A stretch of DNA of 64,000 nucleotides, from assembly GCA_963628435.1 (NCBI GenBank), contig CAVGEY010000004.1, positions 52,562 to 116,561 of the forward strand, in the 5' to 3' direction. The stretch comes from CAKSQF01 sp963628435 (GTDB taxonomy: Bacteria > Bacillota > Clostridia > Oscillospirales > CAG-272). This document shows, piece by piece, positions 45,583 through 53,567 of this stretch. The notes under the pieces were generated by a model. That model saw only the letters and a list, made by a program, of their open reading frames with translations. It was not told the DNA's origin and ran no database searches. A program made the position numbers and the translations under genes. Position 1 is the first letter of the stretch, and every line of letters begins with the position of its first letter.

Positions 45583-45611
45583 TTGACTGAAAGGCTTTAT
45601 TATGCTATACT
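45583..45611 (+). promoter_or_regulatory. Promoter of YegP-like gene
   Basis: TTGACT (45583-45588), a 17-base spacer and TATACT (45606-45611), 45 bases before the ATG. Confidence 0.85.
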
Positions 45612-45656
45612 TACAAAGCAAGGTCTACAAGGCCGAAAGATGAAGGGAGAACTATC

Positions 45657-46037
45657 ATGGGAAAATTCGTTGTAAAAGAAACAAAAAGCGGAATAAAATT
45701 CGATCTTAAAGCTACCAACGGACAGGTAATCGCTACTTCTGAAGTATACAGTTCAGAGGCTTCATGTCTCAACGGCGTTGAAAGCGTCCGTAAGAACGCG
45801 CCCATCGCAAATCTCGAGGACCAGACCGTTGAAGGTTTCGAGACCGTAAAGAATCCTAAATTCGAAGTTTACACAGACAAAGCCGGAGAATTCCGTTTCC
45901 GTCTTAAAGCAAGAAACGGCGAAGTTATCGCCGTATCCGAAGGCTATGTTCAGAAGCCGTCATGTCTCAACGGTGTAGAGAGCGTCCGCAAGAACGCGCC
46001 CGAAGCTCCCGTTGAAAAAGTCGAGAAAGACGCCTGA
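45657..46037 (+). CDS. YegP/DUF1508-family protein, two tandem repeats
   Basis: This 126-residue cytosolic protein has two ~55-residue DUF1508 repeats (FDLKATNGQVIATSEVYSS...CLNGVESVRKNAP and FRLKARNGEVIAVSEGYVQ...CLNGVESVRKNAP). The family includes E. coli YegP; the fold is a small alpha/beta domain that often occurs in tandem, and its role is not established, though some members respond to stress. It has a strong promoter, a good GGGAG ribosome site and its own terminator, and codon use looks like that of a highly expressed gene. Confidence 0.93.
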   Translation: MGKFVVKETKSGIKFDLKATNGQVIATSEVYSSEASCLNGVESVRKNAPIANLEDQTVEGFETVKNPKFEVYTDKAGEFRFRLKARNGEVIAVSEGYVQKPSCLNGVESVRKNAPEAPVEKVEKDA

Positions 46038-46054
46038 TTTTAACCGACTATCCG

Positions 46055-46086
46055 AAAAACCGCTCCTCACGGAGCGGTTTTTTATA
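46055..46086 (+). terminator. Terminator after YegP-like gene
   Basis: AAACCGCTCC (46057-46066), loop TCAC, GGAGCGGTTT (46071-46080), then TTTT. Confidence 0.92.
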
Positions 46087-46125
46087 TTGTTTCGTGAGGA
46101 ACGGTACTTTGCGGTATTTCCGCTT

Positions 46126-47571
46126 TTACATTTTTTCGAGCATTTCGGCAAGCAGAGAGTATGTGCGCTCACAGCTTGACAGAGAGAGCGCCTCATCGGG
46201 CGTATGAATCGCCCTCATATCCGGCCCTATTGATATGGCATCGCAAGGTTCGCCGATTTTCGAGATTATCACGCCGCATTCAAGTCCGGCATGTATACCG
46301 GCGACAACCGCCTTTTTGCCCGGATTCTGTCTTTCGTATGTTTCGACATAGTCGGAGACGAGTTTCGAATCGGCGGCGGGTTCCCATCCGAAATAACGGT
46401 CGCAGACCCTTGCATCGGCGCCGACAAGTTTGGCTATTCTCGAGAATTTCAGAAGAAGCGCATCATGTTCGCTTTCGCATGACGAACGCGACATCGCATC
46501 CGCGCGAACACAGTTATCATCGGTGGTGACGATTCCCATATTGGATGATGTACGCACAAAATCTTTGATTGACGGCGACATCGCGACGACGCCGTTATCG
46601 GGAAGGAGAATCATATTGATCACGGCCGAAGTGGAGCGGTAGGTCATTGCCTTTTCGCATACTCTGCCCTTTCCTATATGCAGACGCATATTTGCGTCGG
46701 CGGGGCAAAGCTCGCCGAAAATTTTCTTTTCAGATTCGAGCAGACGCTCGGTCGCTTTCTTTTCGTCAAGAACGCATATTTCGGCATCGGCCTCGCGCGC
46801 GATTGCGTTTCTCTTGCTTCCGCCGTTGATTGAAACGAGTCTGAACGGTTCGTCGGCATAGAGTTCGGCAAGCAGACGGGCCATAACTCTGTTGGCGTTT
46901 GCTCTGCACATCGCGATATCCGAGCCCGAATGTCCGCCGGCAAGTCCTCTGATTGACAGCCTAATGCTTCTGCCCTCGTATGCCGTGCGTTCCACCGGAA
47001 GCTCAAACAGGGTATCTGCGCCGCCCGCGCATGAAATCGTAACTATTCCCTCTTCTTCCGAGTCGAGATTTATGATTTTTCTCGCCGAGATTTTCGAGAA
47101 ATCGAAGGCATTTGCACCTACCATGCTCGTTTCCTCGCCCGTGGTAAAGAGACATTCGAGTGCGGGGTGACGAAGATTCTCATCGTCAAGCACCGAGAGC
47201 ATCATGGCAACCGCGGCACCGTCGTCCCCGCCGAGAGTTGTGCCTTTTGCTCTCAGCCATCCGTCCTCGATATAAAGATCGAGCGGATCGCGTGTGAAAT
47301 CATGCAGGGTATCGCTTGTTTTTTCGCAGACCATATCCATGTGGCCCTGAAGCATAACGGTATCGCCGTTCTCCGCCCCTTCGGACGCCTTTTTCTTTAT
47401 AAGGACATTGTTCGCCTCATCGCGGAAGTATTCGAGTTTATGTTCGGCGGCAAAAGCGCAGACATAGTCGGCGATACCGCTTTCATTGCCCGATCCGTGC
47501 GGAATTCTGCAAATTTCTTCAAAATATTTGAACATTGATGCCGGTTTACGGTCTTTAACAATATATTCCAT
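46126..47571 (-). CDS. pepD: Aminoacyl-histidine dipeptidase (PepD, M20 family)
   Basis: This cytosolic zinc dipeptidase cuts Xaa-His and other unblocked dipeptides (beta-Ala-His dipeptidase family). Start at ATG 47571, 7 bases after AAAGGAG; 481 residues is normal length. Motifs: YFEEICRIPHGSGNE, metal-ligand HMDMVCEK (~79-86), GTTLGGDDGAA (bridging Asp), CLFTTGEETSMVGA (catalytic Glu/ligand), and IHAGLECG/HTPDEALSLSS in the C-terminus. It starts 35 bases after the stop of the membrane protein at 47607, so the two are probably co-transcribed. Confidence 0.96.
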   Translation of the reverse strand: MEYIVKDRKPASMFKYFEEICRIPHGSGNESGIADYVCAFAAEHKLEYFRDEANNVLIKKKASEGAENGDTVMLQGHMDMVCEKTSDTLHDFTRDPLDLYIEDGWLRAKGTTLGGDDGAAVAMMLSVLDDENLRHPALECLFTTGEETSMVGANAFDFSKISARKIINLDSEEEGIVTISCAGGADTLFELPVERTAYEGRSIRLSIRGLAGGHSGSDIAMCRANANRVMARLLAELYADEPFRLVSINGGSKRNAIAREADAEICVLDEKKATERLLESEKKIFGELCPADANMRLHIGKGRVCEKAMTYRSTSAVINMILLPDNGVVAMSPSIKDFVRTSSNMGIVTTDDNCVRADAMSRSSCESEHDALLLKFSRIAKLVGADARVCDRYFGWEPAADSKLVSDYVETYERQNPGKKAVVAGIHAGLECGVIISKIGEPCDAISIGPDMRAIHTPDEALSLSSCERTYSLLAEMLEKM

Positions 47572-47606
47572 TGATTTTCTCCTTTTATTTTTGCTTTTGC
47601 AATAAA

Positions 47607-48455
47607 TCAGAGCGATGCTATTCCGCATCCGAGTGCGCAGGCCGCAACGGCAGCCGTGAAAAGAACGGTTTTGACAATCGGCGACATTTTTTTCATCTTA
47701 CCGTCGACCGCGAGCGCGCCGATAACCGATGTAAGTGCGGCGCCGAGCGAAACGAGCGACAATCCGCAAATCTGCTGAACACCCATATTCTCGCCGAAGA
47801 TGCTGCTGCTTTCGACGGCGATTTCGCTGACCGAAATCGCGAGTCCCGCCGATATAATCTGAAGTGAAATCGGGAGAACGAGCGAATCGCTCATCTGTCT
47901 TATAACGAGAATCGCAAACTCAACCGCGACATAAGGCAGGATGATATACATATCGAGTCTGAATATGCCGGCGGCAACCGAAACCGCGAGAATCCGCAGA
48001 AAGATATTTTTTATTCCGCGGAGACGGGTATAAACATAACCCTCGAACAAAAAAGCGCAAGCGACGGCGGCTGTGATTACGGTCAGCAGAACAAGCCACC
48101 ACTTGTCGGCAGCGGCATAATCGGTGAGTCTGAACGCCGCCGCGGCGAAGTTCGGGACAATGAGATGTCCGAGCAGAAAAATCGGAACAGCGGTAAGAAT
48201 CGCCGCCGCATAAATGAGAGCGGCCGTGCTTCCCGTCTTAAAAGAAGGCTTTTCGAATCTGAATACAGCCGACGGCTTGATACGGCCGATTCTGACCGCC
48301 GCGGCGATGATGCAAATGTCAGCCGCAGCGCATATCAGCGGCGCCCACAATCCGATGGTTTTCATAAAAAGCGAGCAGACTATTCCGGTCTGCAGAAGGC
48401 AGAGAGTATAGACAATCGCCGCATCGGTAATTTTATATATGTCGTTTCTGTTCAT
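47607..48455 (-). CDS. Multi-pass membrane protein, distantly CPBP-like
   Basis: This 282-residue protein has about eight hydrophobic segments. A segment AFLFEGYVYTRLRGI (~145-159) resembles motif 1 of CPBP (Abi/Rce1) intramembrane proteases (EE-x3-R), but only one Glu is kept, and the later FxxxH and HxxxN motifs are not visible (GIFRLDMYII, LPISLQII). It is therefore either an inactive CPBP relative or an unrelated protein; I cannot assign a function. It is upstream of pepD in the same orientation, downstream of the rplA terminator. Confidence 0.75.
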   Translation of the reverse strand: MNRNDIYKITDAAIVYTLCLLQTGIVCSLFMKTIGLWAPLICAAADICIIAAAVRIGRIKPSAVFRFEKPSFKTGSTAALIYAAAILTAVPIFLLGHLIVPNFAAAAFRLTDYAAADKWWLVLLTVITAAVACAFLFEGYVYTRLRGIKNIFLRILAVSVAAGIFRLDMYIILPYVAVEFAILVIRQMSDSLVLPISLQIISAGLAISVSEIAVESSSIFGENMGVQQICGLSLVSLGAALTSVIGALAVDGKMKKMSPIVKTVLFTAAVAACALGCGIASL

Positions 48456-48489
48456 AGATTTTTACACCAATCACACGAAAATCAAAACA

Positions 48490-48524
48490 AAATCGGGGCC
48501 GCGGTATTGCCGCAGCCCCGAATT
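48490..48524 (-). terminator. Terminator of rpmG-secE-nusG-rplK-rplA operon
   Basis: CGGGGC-C-GCGG (48494-48504) pairs with CCGC-A-GCCCCG (48510-48520); on the minus strand it follows the rplA stop and is followed by a T-rich tract (TTTTGTTTTGATTTT). Confidence 0.88.
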
Positions 48525-48531
48525 ACTTTTA

Positions 48532-49218
48532 TCAGCCGAGCTTGGAATAGTTGACCTTAATGCCGGGGCCCATCGTAGATGCGAGAACGCAGCTCTTGAT
48601 GTACTGTCCCTTTGCAGCTGCCGGCTTAGCCTTGATAACGGCGCCGAGCAGTGCGTCGAAGTTCTGCTGAAGCTTCTCGGCACCGAAAGATGCCTTTCCG
48701 ATCGGGCAGTGAATGATGTTCGTCTTATCAAGACGGTATTCAATCTTACCTGCTTTCGCATCGGTAACGGCTTTCGCGATATCCATGGTAACAGTGCCTG
48801 CCTTAGGGTTAGGCATAAGTCCCTTAGGTCCGAGCACACGGCCCAGACGGCCTATCAGACCCATCATATTGGGAGTGGTAACGATTACGTCGAAATCGAA
48901 CCAGTTTTCTTTCTGGATCTTTTCGATGTATTCCTCTGCTCCGACATAATCGGCACCTGCTGCTTTTGCGGCTGCTGCCTTGTCGTCTTTTACGAGAGCG
49001 AGGACTCTGATGTTTTTACCTGTACCGTTGGGAAGAACAACCGCACCGCGGACCTGCTGGTCTGCGTGACGGGAGTCAACGCCGAGACGGATATGAACTT
49101 CGATTGTTTCGTCAAACTTCGCCTTTGCGGTCTTGCATACAAGATCGAGTGCCTCGTTTGAATCGTAAAGTTTGCTCTTTTCAATCAGCTTTGTGCTGTC
49201 CTGATATTTCTTTCCCAT
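48532..49218 (-). CDS. rplA: Ribosomal protein L1
   Basis: L1 forms the mobile 50S stalk near the E site, and in most bacteria it represses its own operon by binding mRNA. The 228-residue protein shows the family pattern MGKKYQDSTKLIEKSKLYDSNEALDLV, HIRLGVDSRHADQQVRGAVVLPNGTGK and the signature GRLGRVLGPKGLMPNPKAGTVT. It is 18 bases behind rplK and ends the operon; rplJ/rplL, which often follow, are absent here. Confidence 0.99.
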   Translation of the reverse strand: MGKKYQDSTKLIEKSKLYDSNEALDLVCKTAKAKFDETIEVHIRLGVDSRHADQQVRGAVVLPNGTGKNIRVLALVKDDKAAAAKAAGADYVGAEEYIEKIQKENWFDFDVIVTTPNMMGLIGRLGRVLGPKGLMPNPKAGTVTMDIAKAVTDAKAGKIEYRLDKTNIIHCPIGKASFGAEKLQQNFDALLGAVIKAKPAAAKGQYIKSCVLASTMGPGIKVNYSKLG

Positions 49219-49235
49219 TTCGATTTATCCCCCTC

Positions 49236-49661
49236 TCAGTCTGCGACTGTAACGCCCATGCTGCGGGCGGTACCCTTAACCATGCTGATTGCAGATTCGA
49301 GAGAAGCTGCGTTCAAGTCAGGCATCTTGGTCTGCGCGATCTCGGTTACCTGAGCCATTGTAAGCTGTGCAACCTTGGTCTTGTTAGGTGTTGCCGAACC
49401 GGACTCGATGCCGGCCGCCTTCTTGATAAGCACCGGAACGGGAGGAGTCTTTACGATAAATGTGAACGAGTGGTCTGCGTAAACGGTGATGATTACCGGC
49501 ACGACAAGACCGATCTGAGCCTTGGTTCTTTCGTTGAATTCCTTAACGAAGTTAGGAATCGAAACACCGTGCTGGCCCAGTGCGGGACCGACGGGAGGAC
49601 CGGGAAGTGCCTTGCCCGCTGCGATCTGAAGCTTGATATAACCTGTTATTTTCTTTGCCAT
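49236..49661 (-). CDS. rplK: Ribosomal protein L11
   Basis: L11 binds the GTPase-associated centre of 23S rRNA and mediates RelA activation. The 141-residue protein has KLQIAAGKALPGPPVGPALGQHGVSIPNFVKEFNERT and the C-terminal MVKGTARSMGVTV typical of the family. GGAGG sits 9-10 bases before the ATG. A structured leader (49678-49725) resembling the L1 operator precedes it. Confidence 0.99.
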   Translation of the reverse strand: MAKKITGYIKLQIAAGKALPGPPVGPALGQHGVSIPNFVKEFNERTKAQIGLVVPVIITVYADHSFTFIVKTPPVPVLIKKAAGIESGSATPNKTKVAQLTMAQVTEIAQTKMPDLNAASLESAISMVKGTARSMGVTVAD

Positions 49662-49677
49662 ACTAATTATACCTCCG

Positions 49678-49725
49678 AAGTGGTTGTATATACGGAAGAA
49701 TCAGAAAATTTTCTTCCTCCCACTT
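49678..49725 (-). promoter_or_regulatory. Putative L1-binding autoregulatory leader of rplK-rplA
   Basis: On the minus strand AAGTGG (49725-49720) pairs with CCACTT (49683-49678), enclosing GGAAGAA...TTCTTCC with an unpaired GTATATACAA side. The strand AAGTGGGAGG resembles the conserved GUGGGAG of the L1 site in 23S rRNA and in L1 mRNA leaders. It overlaps the region just before the rplK ribosome site, so bound L1 would block translation. Confidence 0.7.
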
Positions 49726-49731
49726 ATTTCA

Positions 49732-49749
49732 CGCACGCCGCGGCGTGCG
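49732..49749 (-). repeat. Perfect GC-rich palindrome between nusG and rplK
   Basis: CGCACGCCG-CGGCGTGCG is an 18-base perfect palindrome 18 bases after the nusG stop. There is no T run behind it, so it is probably a processing or partial-pause stem rather than a full terminator. Confidence 0.6.
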
Positions 49750-49766
49750 CCTTGCAGTCTTTTAAT

Positions 49767-50312
49767 TTAGATTTCGAGAGGAGCTACGTTGTCCGCCTCA
49801 ACTTCAAGGGGAGTTTCTCTGCCCATGATGTATGCGAGAATACGTACGCTCTTTTTGTCGGCGGATATTTCCTCGACCTTGCCGACGAATCCGCTGAATG
49901 CTCCGGACTTGATGGTAACGCTGTCTCCCACGTCGTATGCGAGCGGAGCAGGCACTGCCGCAACTTCCACTCCGAGCGATGCGACTTCCTCATCGGAAAG
50001 CGGCGTCGGATTGGATCCGGGGCCGACAAAACCGGTCACGCCCGTAATATTGCGGACAATGTGCCAGGTAAAGTCGTTCATAATCATTTTGATCATAACA
50101 TAGCTCGGATAAATTTTAACCTCGACCTCTTTGGCCTTTTCTCCCTCGCCGCGCATTTCGGTCACGGTCGGAATCTTTATGTCGTATATAAGTTCCTGAA
50201 GGGAGCGGTTTTCAACTATTTTCTCGAGACTTGTTTTGACCTTGTTTTCGTATCCCGAATATGTGTGAACCACATACCAGTGGATACCGTCAATGTAATC
50301 GTTAGCACTCAT
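49767..50312 (-). CDS. nusG: Transcription termination/antitermination protein NusG
   Basis: NusG binds RNA polymerase near the clamp and couples or pauses transcription. The 181-residue protein has the NGN domain (WYVVHTYSGYENKVKTSLEKIVENRSLQ, KIYPSYVMIKMIMNDFTWHIVRNITGVTGFVG) and a KOW domain (DSVTIKSGAFSGFVGKVEEISADKKSVRILAYIMGRETPLEVEADNV). Located 24 bases after secE, in the conserved order. Confidence 0.99.
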   Translation of the reverse strand: MSANDYIDGIHWYVVHTYSGYENKVKTSLEKIVENRSLQELIYDIKIPTVTEMRGEGEKAKEVEVKIYPSYVMIKMIMNDFTWHIVRNITGVTGFVGPGSNPTPLSDEEVASLGVEVAAVPAPLAYDVGDSVTIKSGAFSGFVGKVEEISADKKSVRILAYIMGRETPLEVEADNVAPLEI

Positions 50313-50336
50313 ATTCGTTATCTACCCTGCGTCTTT

Positions 50337-50594
50337 TCAGCTTATAATGGCGATAAGCGAGCTGAGTCCCCAGTTCACTCCGCCGATAAGAACGGTGAAA
50401 ACGACAAGCGCGATAACTGTCCAAATGCTGCTGTGTATAGTGTCATGCGCACTGTACCAGGTGATCTTTTTAAGCTCGCTTTTCAGATCCTTGAAAAACT
50501 TGCCTATTTTGTGTTCTTTCTTCTGCTTCGGCTTTTTGGCGGGCTTTGCGGCTGCCTTTTCGGCCTTTTCGGTCTTTACAGTTTTCTCTGCCAT
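50337..50594 (-). CDS. secE: Preprotein translocase subunit SecE
   Basis: This 85-residue protein is the single-helix form of SecE that clamps SecY. An Ala/Lys-rich cytosolic N-terminus (EKAEKAAAKPAKKPKQKK) is followed by the conserved FFKDLKSELKKITWYSAHDTIHSSIWTVIALVVF helix. AAGGAGG precedes the ATG. It lies between rpmG and nusG, as in most Firmicutes. Confidence 0.97.
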   Translation of the reverse strand: MAEKTVKTEKAEKAAAKPAKKPKQKKEHKIGKFFKDLKSELKKITWYSAHDTIHSSIWTVIALVVFTVLIGGVNWGLSSLIAIIS

Positions 50595-50606
50595 AACAAA
50601 TCCTCC

Positions 50607-50756
50607 TTACTTAGATTCCTTATGCAGAGTATGCTTTCTGCAAAAACGGCAATACTTCTTCATTTCAAGTCTGTCAGGATCGTTTTTCTTGTTCTTGTTG
50701 GTATTGTAGTTTCTCTGCTTGCATTCGCTGCAGACAAGTGTGATTTTAACTCTCAA
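50607..50756 (-). CDS. rpmG: Ribosomal protein L33
   Basis: L33 is a small 50S protein. The start is TTG at 50756, 7 bases after AGGAGG; the ORF extends further upstream but without a ribosome site. The 49-residue product (LRVKITLVCSECKQRNYNTNKNKKN...KKYCRFCRKHTLHKESK) keeps both zinc-binding CxxC pairs (CSEC and CRFC), so it is the zinc-containing form expected when zinc is adequate. It opens the secE-nusG operon. Confidence 0.95.
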   Translation of the reverse strand: MRVKITLVCSECKQRNYNTNKNKKNDPDRLEMKKYCRFCRKHTLHKESK

Positions 50757-50901
50757 TTTCGGCACCTCCTGAAATATTCGAAGCAGCATCCGCACTCACG
50801 GATGTCTTCGTGTTTACCTCCCTCGGACAAAGAGGGGCATACGACGATTGAATGTGTGTTTTCGGGCACACAAACAAAACCCTCCTTGCAGAGGTAGGGT
50901 T

Positions 50902-50930
50902 AGTTTATCATATTTATTATCTTTTGTCAA
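50902..50930 (-). promoter_or_regulatory. rpmG-secE-nusG operon promoter
   Basis: TTGACA with a 17-base spacer and TAAACT on the minus strand. A hairpin starts right at the expected transcript 5' end. Confidence 0.65.
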
Positions 50931-51100
50931 GTGTTTTTCGAATAAAAATGCGACTTTTTCAAGGGTTTTCCTGCCTTTCAGCCGACAATCGATAGCGGCG
51001 GACGGTTAATGCGCTGTCGGTTTTACCGATTCGGGATTTCCGGAATATCACGGTAAACCGGCGTTCAAAAGTAAATTTTTTGTATAATCGGCACAAACGC

Positions 51101-51129
51101 TTGTTTTATTATGTTCTTTGTGCTACAAT
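51101..51129 (+). promoter_or_regulatory. Glycosyltransferase gene promoter
   Basis: TTGTTT (51101-51106), a 17-base spacer and TACAAT (51124-51129), 101 bases before the TTG start. Confidence 0.7.
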
Positions 51130-51229
51130 AGAATAAAGGCAGCGGCTCGGAGTACAAAACAATGCCGCCTTTTAATACGAATATGCGATACCGCGGCGCA
51201 GTCGGCGGTATCGGAAAGGGGTATGCAGA

Positions 51230-52330
51230 TTGAAGGTACTCATTTTGTCAATAACCGCCGGTCAGGGACACAATTCCTGTGCCAAAACAATCGGCGAAGT
51301 TTTCGAATCAATGGGAGTGGAGAGCAGAACTCTCGACACATACGCCTACATCAGCAAGCTGATGGGCGAAGCGTTTTCCGAAGGCTATCTGCTCGCACTT
51401 AAAGCGAAATATCTCTACGCAAAAGGCTATGACATGCTCGAACGCCGTGAAGCATCCGAACATTCGGCAATGCGAACATCCAACAAGCCGATTGCGAAAA
51501 AACTGCTTAAATATATAGAAGACTACGCACCCGACGCGATTGTCTACACGCACGTTCTTGTCGGGCTTGTCCTCGACCTGCTTAAAGAAAGCGAAAATCT
51601 CAAATGCAAGACCTACGGAATAGTCACCGATTTCACGATGCACCCATATTGGGACGACTGTCTGAGAAGCGACTATGTCATTGTTCCGAACAGTCTGCTC
51701 GTGCAGAAATGCAAGGCAAAAGGATTTGCCGACAGTCAGATTCTCGACAGCGGCATCCCGATTTCGGAAAGATTTTCGGTACAGAACGACAAATCGACCG
51801 CGCGGAAAGCGCTCGGACTCGATGTCGGCAAAAAAACCGTTCTGCTTATGGCGGGAAGCATGGGATTCGGCAACATCGCCTCGCTTGTCAGCCAGCTTGA
51901 CCTGGTGCCGCTCGATTTTCAGATTATATCGGTCTGCGGCAACAATGCCGACATGAAGGAATCGATCGACAGGCTTACGCTGACAAAAAAACTGCTGAGC
52001 CTCGGCTACTGTAATTGTGTTGACAAGCTCATGGACGCCGCCGACTGCATAATCACAAAGCCGGGCGGACTGACAACTTCGGAATCGCTTGCCAAACGGC
52101 TTCCGATGATTATCGCAAACCCGATTCCCGGTCAGGAAGAAAGAAACACCGAATTTCTGCTGAACTGCGGCGCGGCAATCCGCTCTTCCGAATTTCAGCC
52201 GCTTGATGAGATGCTTCATCTTCTTTTCACAAGCGAAACCAGACTCACGACAATGCTCTCCGCCATTGATGAAATCCGCCGTCCGCGCGCAACCCGCGAT
52301 CTCTGCGAATTTGTCGTGAAAAACAGCTGA
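51230..52330 (+). CDS. MGDG synthase/UgtP-family glycolipid glycosyltransferase
   Basis: This 366-residue GT28-type enzyme resembles UgtP/monogalactosyldiacylglycerol synthases, which transfer a hexose from UDP-sugar to diacylglycerol at the membrane surface, making glycolipids or lipoteichoic-acid anchors. The N-terminus LILSITAGQGHNSCAKTIGEVF is the family GHxxAA-like motif; IVYTHVLVGLVLDLL, the donor-site motif GLTTSESLAKRLPMIIANPIPGQEERN follow. The TTG start at 51230 is 8 bases after AAGGGG. It is monocistronic with a promoter and terminator of its own. Confidence 0.93.
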   Translation: MKVLILSITAGQGHNSCAKTIGEVFESMGVESRTLDTYAYISKLMGEAFSEGYLLALKAKYLYAKGYDMLERREASEHSAMRTSNKPIAKKLLKYIEDYAPDAIVYTHVLVGLVLDLLKESENLKCKTYGIVTDFTMHPYWDDCLRSDYVIVPNSLLVQKCKAKGFADSQILDSGIPISERFSVQNDKSTARKALGLDVGKKTVLLMAGSMGFGNIASLVSQLDLVPLDFQIISVCGNNADMKESIDRLTLTKKLLSLGYCNCVDKLMDAADCIITKPGGLTTSESLAKRLPMIIANPIPGQEERNTEFLLNCGAAIRSSEFQPLDEMLHLLFTSETRLTTMLSAIDEIRRPRATRDLCEFVVKNS

Positions 52331-52335
52331 TTATA

Positions 52336-52374
52336 CGAAAATCGCCCTGCCCTCTGCGGCAGGACGATTTTTAT
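52336..52374 (+). terminator. Terminator after glycosyltransferase gene
   Basis: AAATCG-C-CCTGCC (52339-52351) pairs with GGCAGG-A-CGATTT (52358-52370), then TTAT. It also lies close to the stop of the converging gene at 52390. Confidence 0.85.
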
Positions 52375-52389
52375 GATTTATTGCTTTTC

Positions 52390-53259
52390 TCATGCGGCCG
52401 TGTTGTCGCCGGTCTTATTTTTCCTTTTCTTTTTTCCGAAAAGGCCGGTCGCAAAACCGATTGCCGCTGCCGCCGCGATGATGAGCAGAATCACGACTGC
52501 GGCAATAACAATCATCAAAGTGCCGCCGTCTTTTTCATCTCCGTCCCCGTCTCCGGTCATCATCGACTGACGGGAATAGTTGTTGATTTTCAGCTCGCCG
52601 TTATCCTCCACAATCTCATAAATCAGCGGAACCGACACATTGTCATCGATAAAATCGTTGCGGAAAGTGCCGTTATTGTCTTTTATGCAGTAGGACACAA
52701 GGAAATAGCTGACGGTTGTGCCTTTGTAATCTCCGCTTTCAACCTCCCGGCTTTTGAGAAGTTCCACATTTATATTGTATATTTTCTGCGGTGCTATGCT
52801 GCCGAAATCTCCGAATTTTTTCAGATATGCCGATGTATGCATCGATGTCAGACCGTCTTCTTCGCCCGCCTTCGCCAAATCGAAAAATTTATCCCAGAAT
52901 ACGCAGAGCGAGCCGTATTCGTCGGCATCGCCGTCTATCATAAAACTCTCGTTGCCGACGGTATAATGCATCTTGCAGTCAAGCCCGACATAATCGGCAT
53001 CCGCGGTTATATCGGCATCGTAATCGGGAACATCGAACCATTCCGCGGGATATGTTTGCGCCGCAGCGGCGGTTACGTCCGCATCATCCGGGTTTTCGGT
53101 GCCGCCGACAGAGCCGGATGCGACCGCGTTCAGAAAAAGCAGAACGACAAGTGCCGCCGCCATCGAGCAAAGAAAAATTGCCGCTCCTTTTTTAGATCTG
53201 ACTTTTTTCATTACCGTCGCCGATTTATCGGCCGCATTATTTTTTTCGTTTTCGGTCAT
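52390..53259 (-). CDS. Membrane-anchored protein of unknown function, two helices
   Basis: I do not recognise this 289-residue protein. One helix lies near the N-terminus (~26-46, AAIFLCSMAAALVVLLFLNAV) and one near the C-terminus (~250-272), with a ~195-residue acidic, probably extracytoplasmic domain between (WFDVPDYDADITADADYVGLDCKMHYTVG...) and a Lys-rich cytosolic end. The domain has two or three cysteines that could form a disulfide, and an alpha/beta look similar to small NTF2-like domains (weak inference). A promoter lies at 53319-53347. Confidence 0.8.
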   Translation of the reverse strand: MTENEKNNAADKSATVMKKVRSKKGAAIFLCSMAAALVVLLFLNAVASGSVGGTENPDDADVTAAAAQTYPAEWFDVPDYDADITADADYVGLDCKMHYTVGNESFMIDGDADEYGSLCVFWDKFFDLAKAGEEDGLTSMHTSAYLKKFGDFGSIAPQKIYNINVELLKSREVESGDYKGTTVSYFLVSYCIKDNNGTFRNDFIDDNVSVPLIYEIVEDNGELKINNYSRQSMMTGDGDGDEKDGGTLMIVIAAVVILLIIAAAAAIGFATGLFGKKKRKNKTGDNTAA

Positions 53260-53318
53260 GCCGCATCGCTCTCCCGTCTGTATTCAAAATATTTTACGCC
53301 ATCGACTGATACTTTTCA

Positions 53319-53347
53319 ATTTTATCATTGCGGTATGTTTTTTTCAA
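53319..53347 (-). promoter_or_regulatory. Promoter of two-helix membrane protein gene
   Basis: On the minus strand TTGAAA (53347-53342), a 17-base spacer and TAAAAT (53324-53319), ~60 bases before the ATG. Confidence 0.72.
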
Positions 53348-53429
53348 GTATCGACGGAAAAATTAAATGTAACTTTTTTATCTTTCGGAATCGGAGAACG
53401 AAAATTTACAACTATTGTTTTCCGTGCGA

Positions 53430-53458
53430 TTGACAACACACCTTTTTTGCGGTATAAT
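53430..53458 (+). promoter_or_regulatory. Promoter of membrane protein gene at 53568
   Basis: TTGACA (53430-53435), a 17-base spacer and TATAAT (53453-53458), a perfect match. The 308-base region 53260-53567 between the divergent genes holds the two promoters and no further gene. Confidence 0.9.
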
Positions 53459-53567
53459 CAAATTGTAAGAGAGTCCTGCGGCGGGCAGTCGGCGCAGGCG
53501 GAAATTTATATTGTATTCTACCATATTATATATAAGGAAAGAGGTTTCGCGGCAGCGGACTTCGGAT

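Larger units (their letters stand above)
50757..51229. other. Divergent intergenic region, rpmG and glycosyltransferase promoters
   Basis: This 473-base gap holds the rpmG operon leader (50757-50901) with two minus-strand hairpins: AACCCT...AGGGTT (50878-50901, at the predicted transcript 5' end) and GTGTG...CACAC (about 50855-50872). The rpmG promoter is TTGACA (50930-50925), 17 bases, TAAACT (50907-50902). On the plus strand a promoter for the glycosyltransferase lies at 51101-51129. The stretch 50945-51095 holds no gene or tRNA that I can see. Confidence 0.6.

Noticed and set aside
47607..48455. CPBP (Abi/Rce1) intramembrane protease
   Set aside because: Only one Glu and one Arg of motif 1 fit; motifs 2 and 3 with His/Asn are missing, so the call is kept as distant similarity only.
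49104..50897. 597-residue plus-strand ORF across the ribosomal protein genes
   Set aside because: It is antisense to rplA, rplK, nusG, secE and rpmG, which are unambiguous; it has no ribosome site and a shadow-like composition.
50945..51095. Possible tRNA gene in the rpmG/glycosyltransferase gap
   Set aside because: I found no cloverleaf, GGTTCRA T-loop or CCA end; only scattered short inverted repeats.
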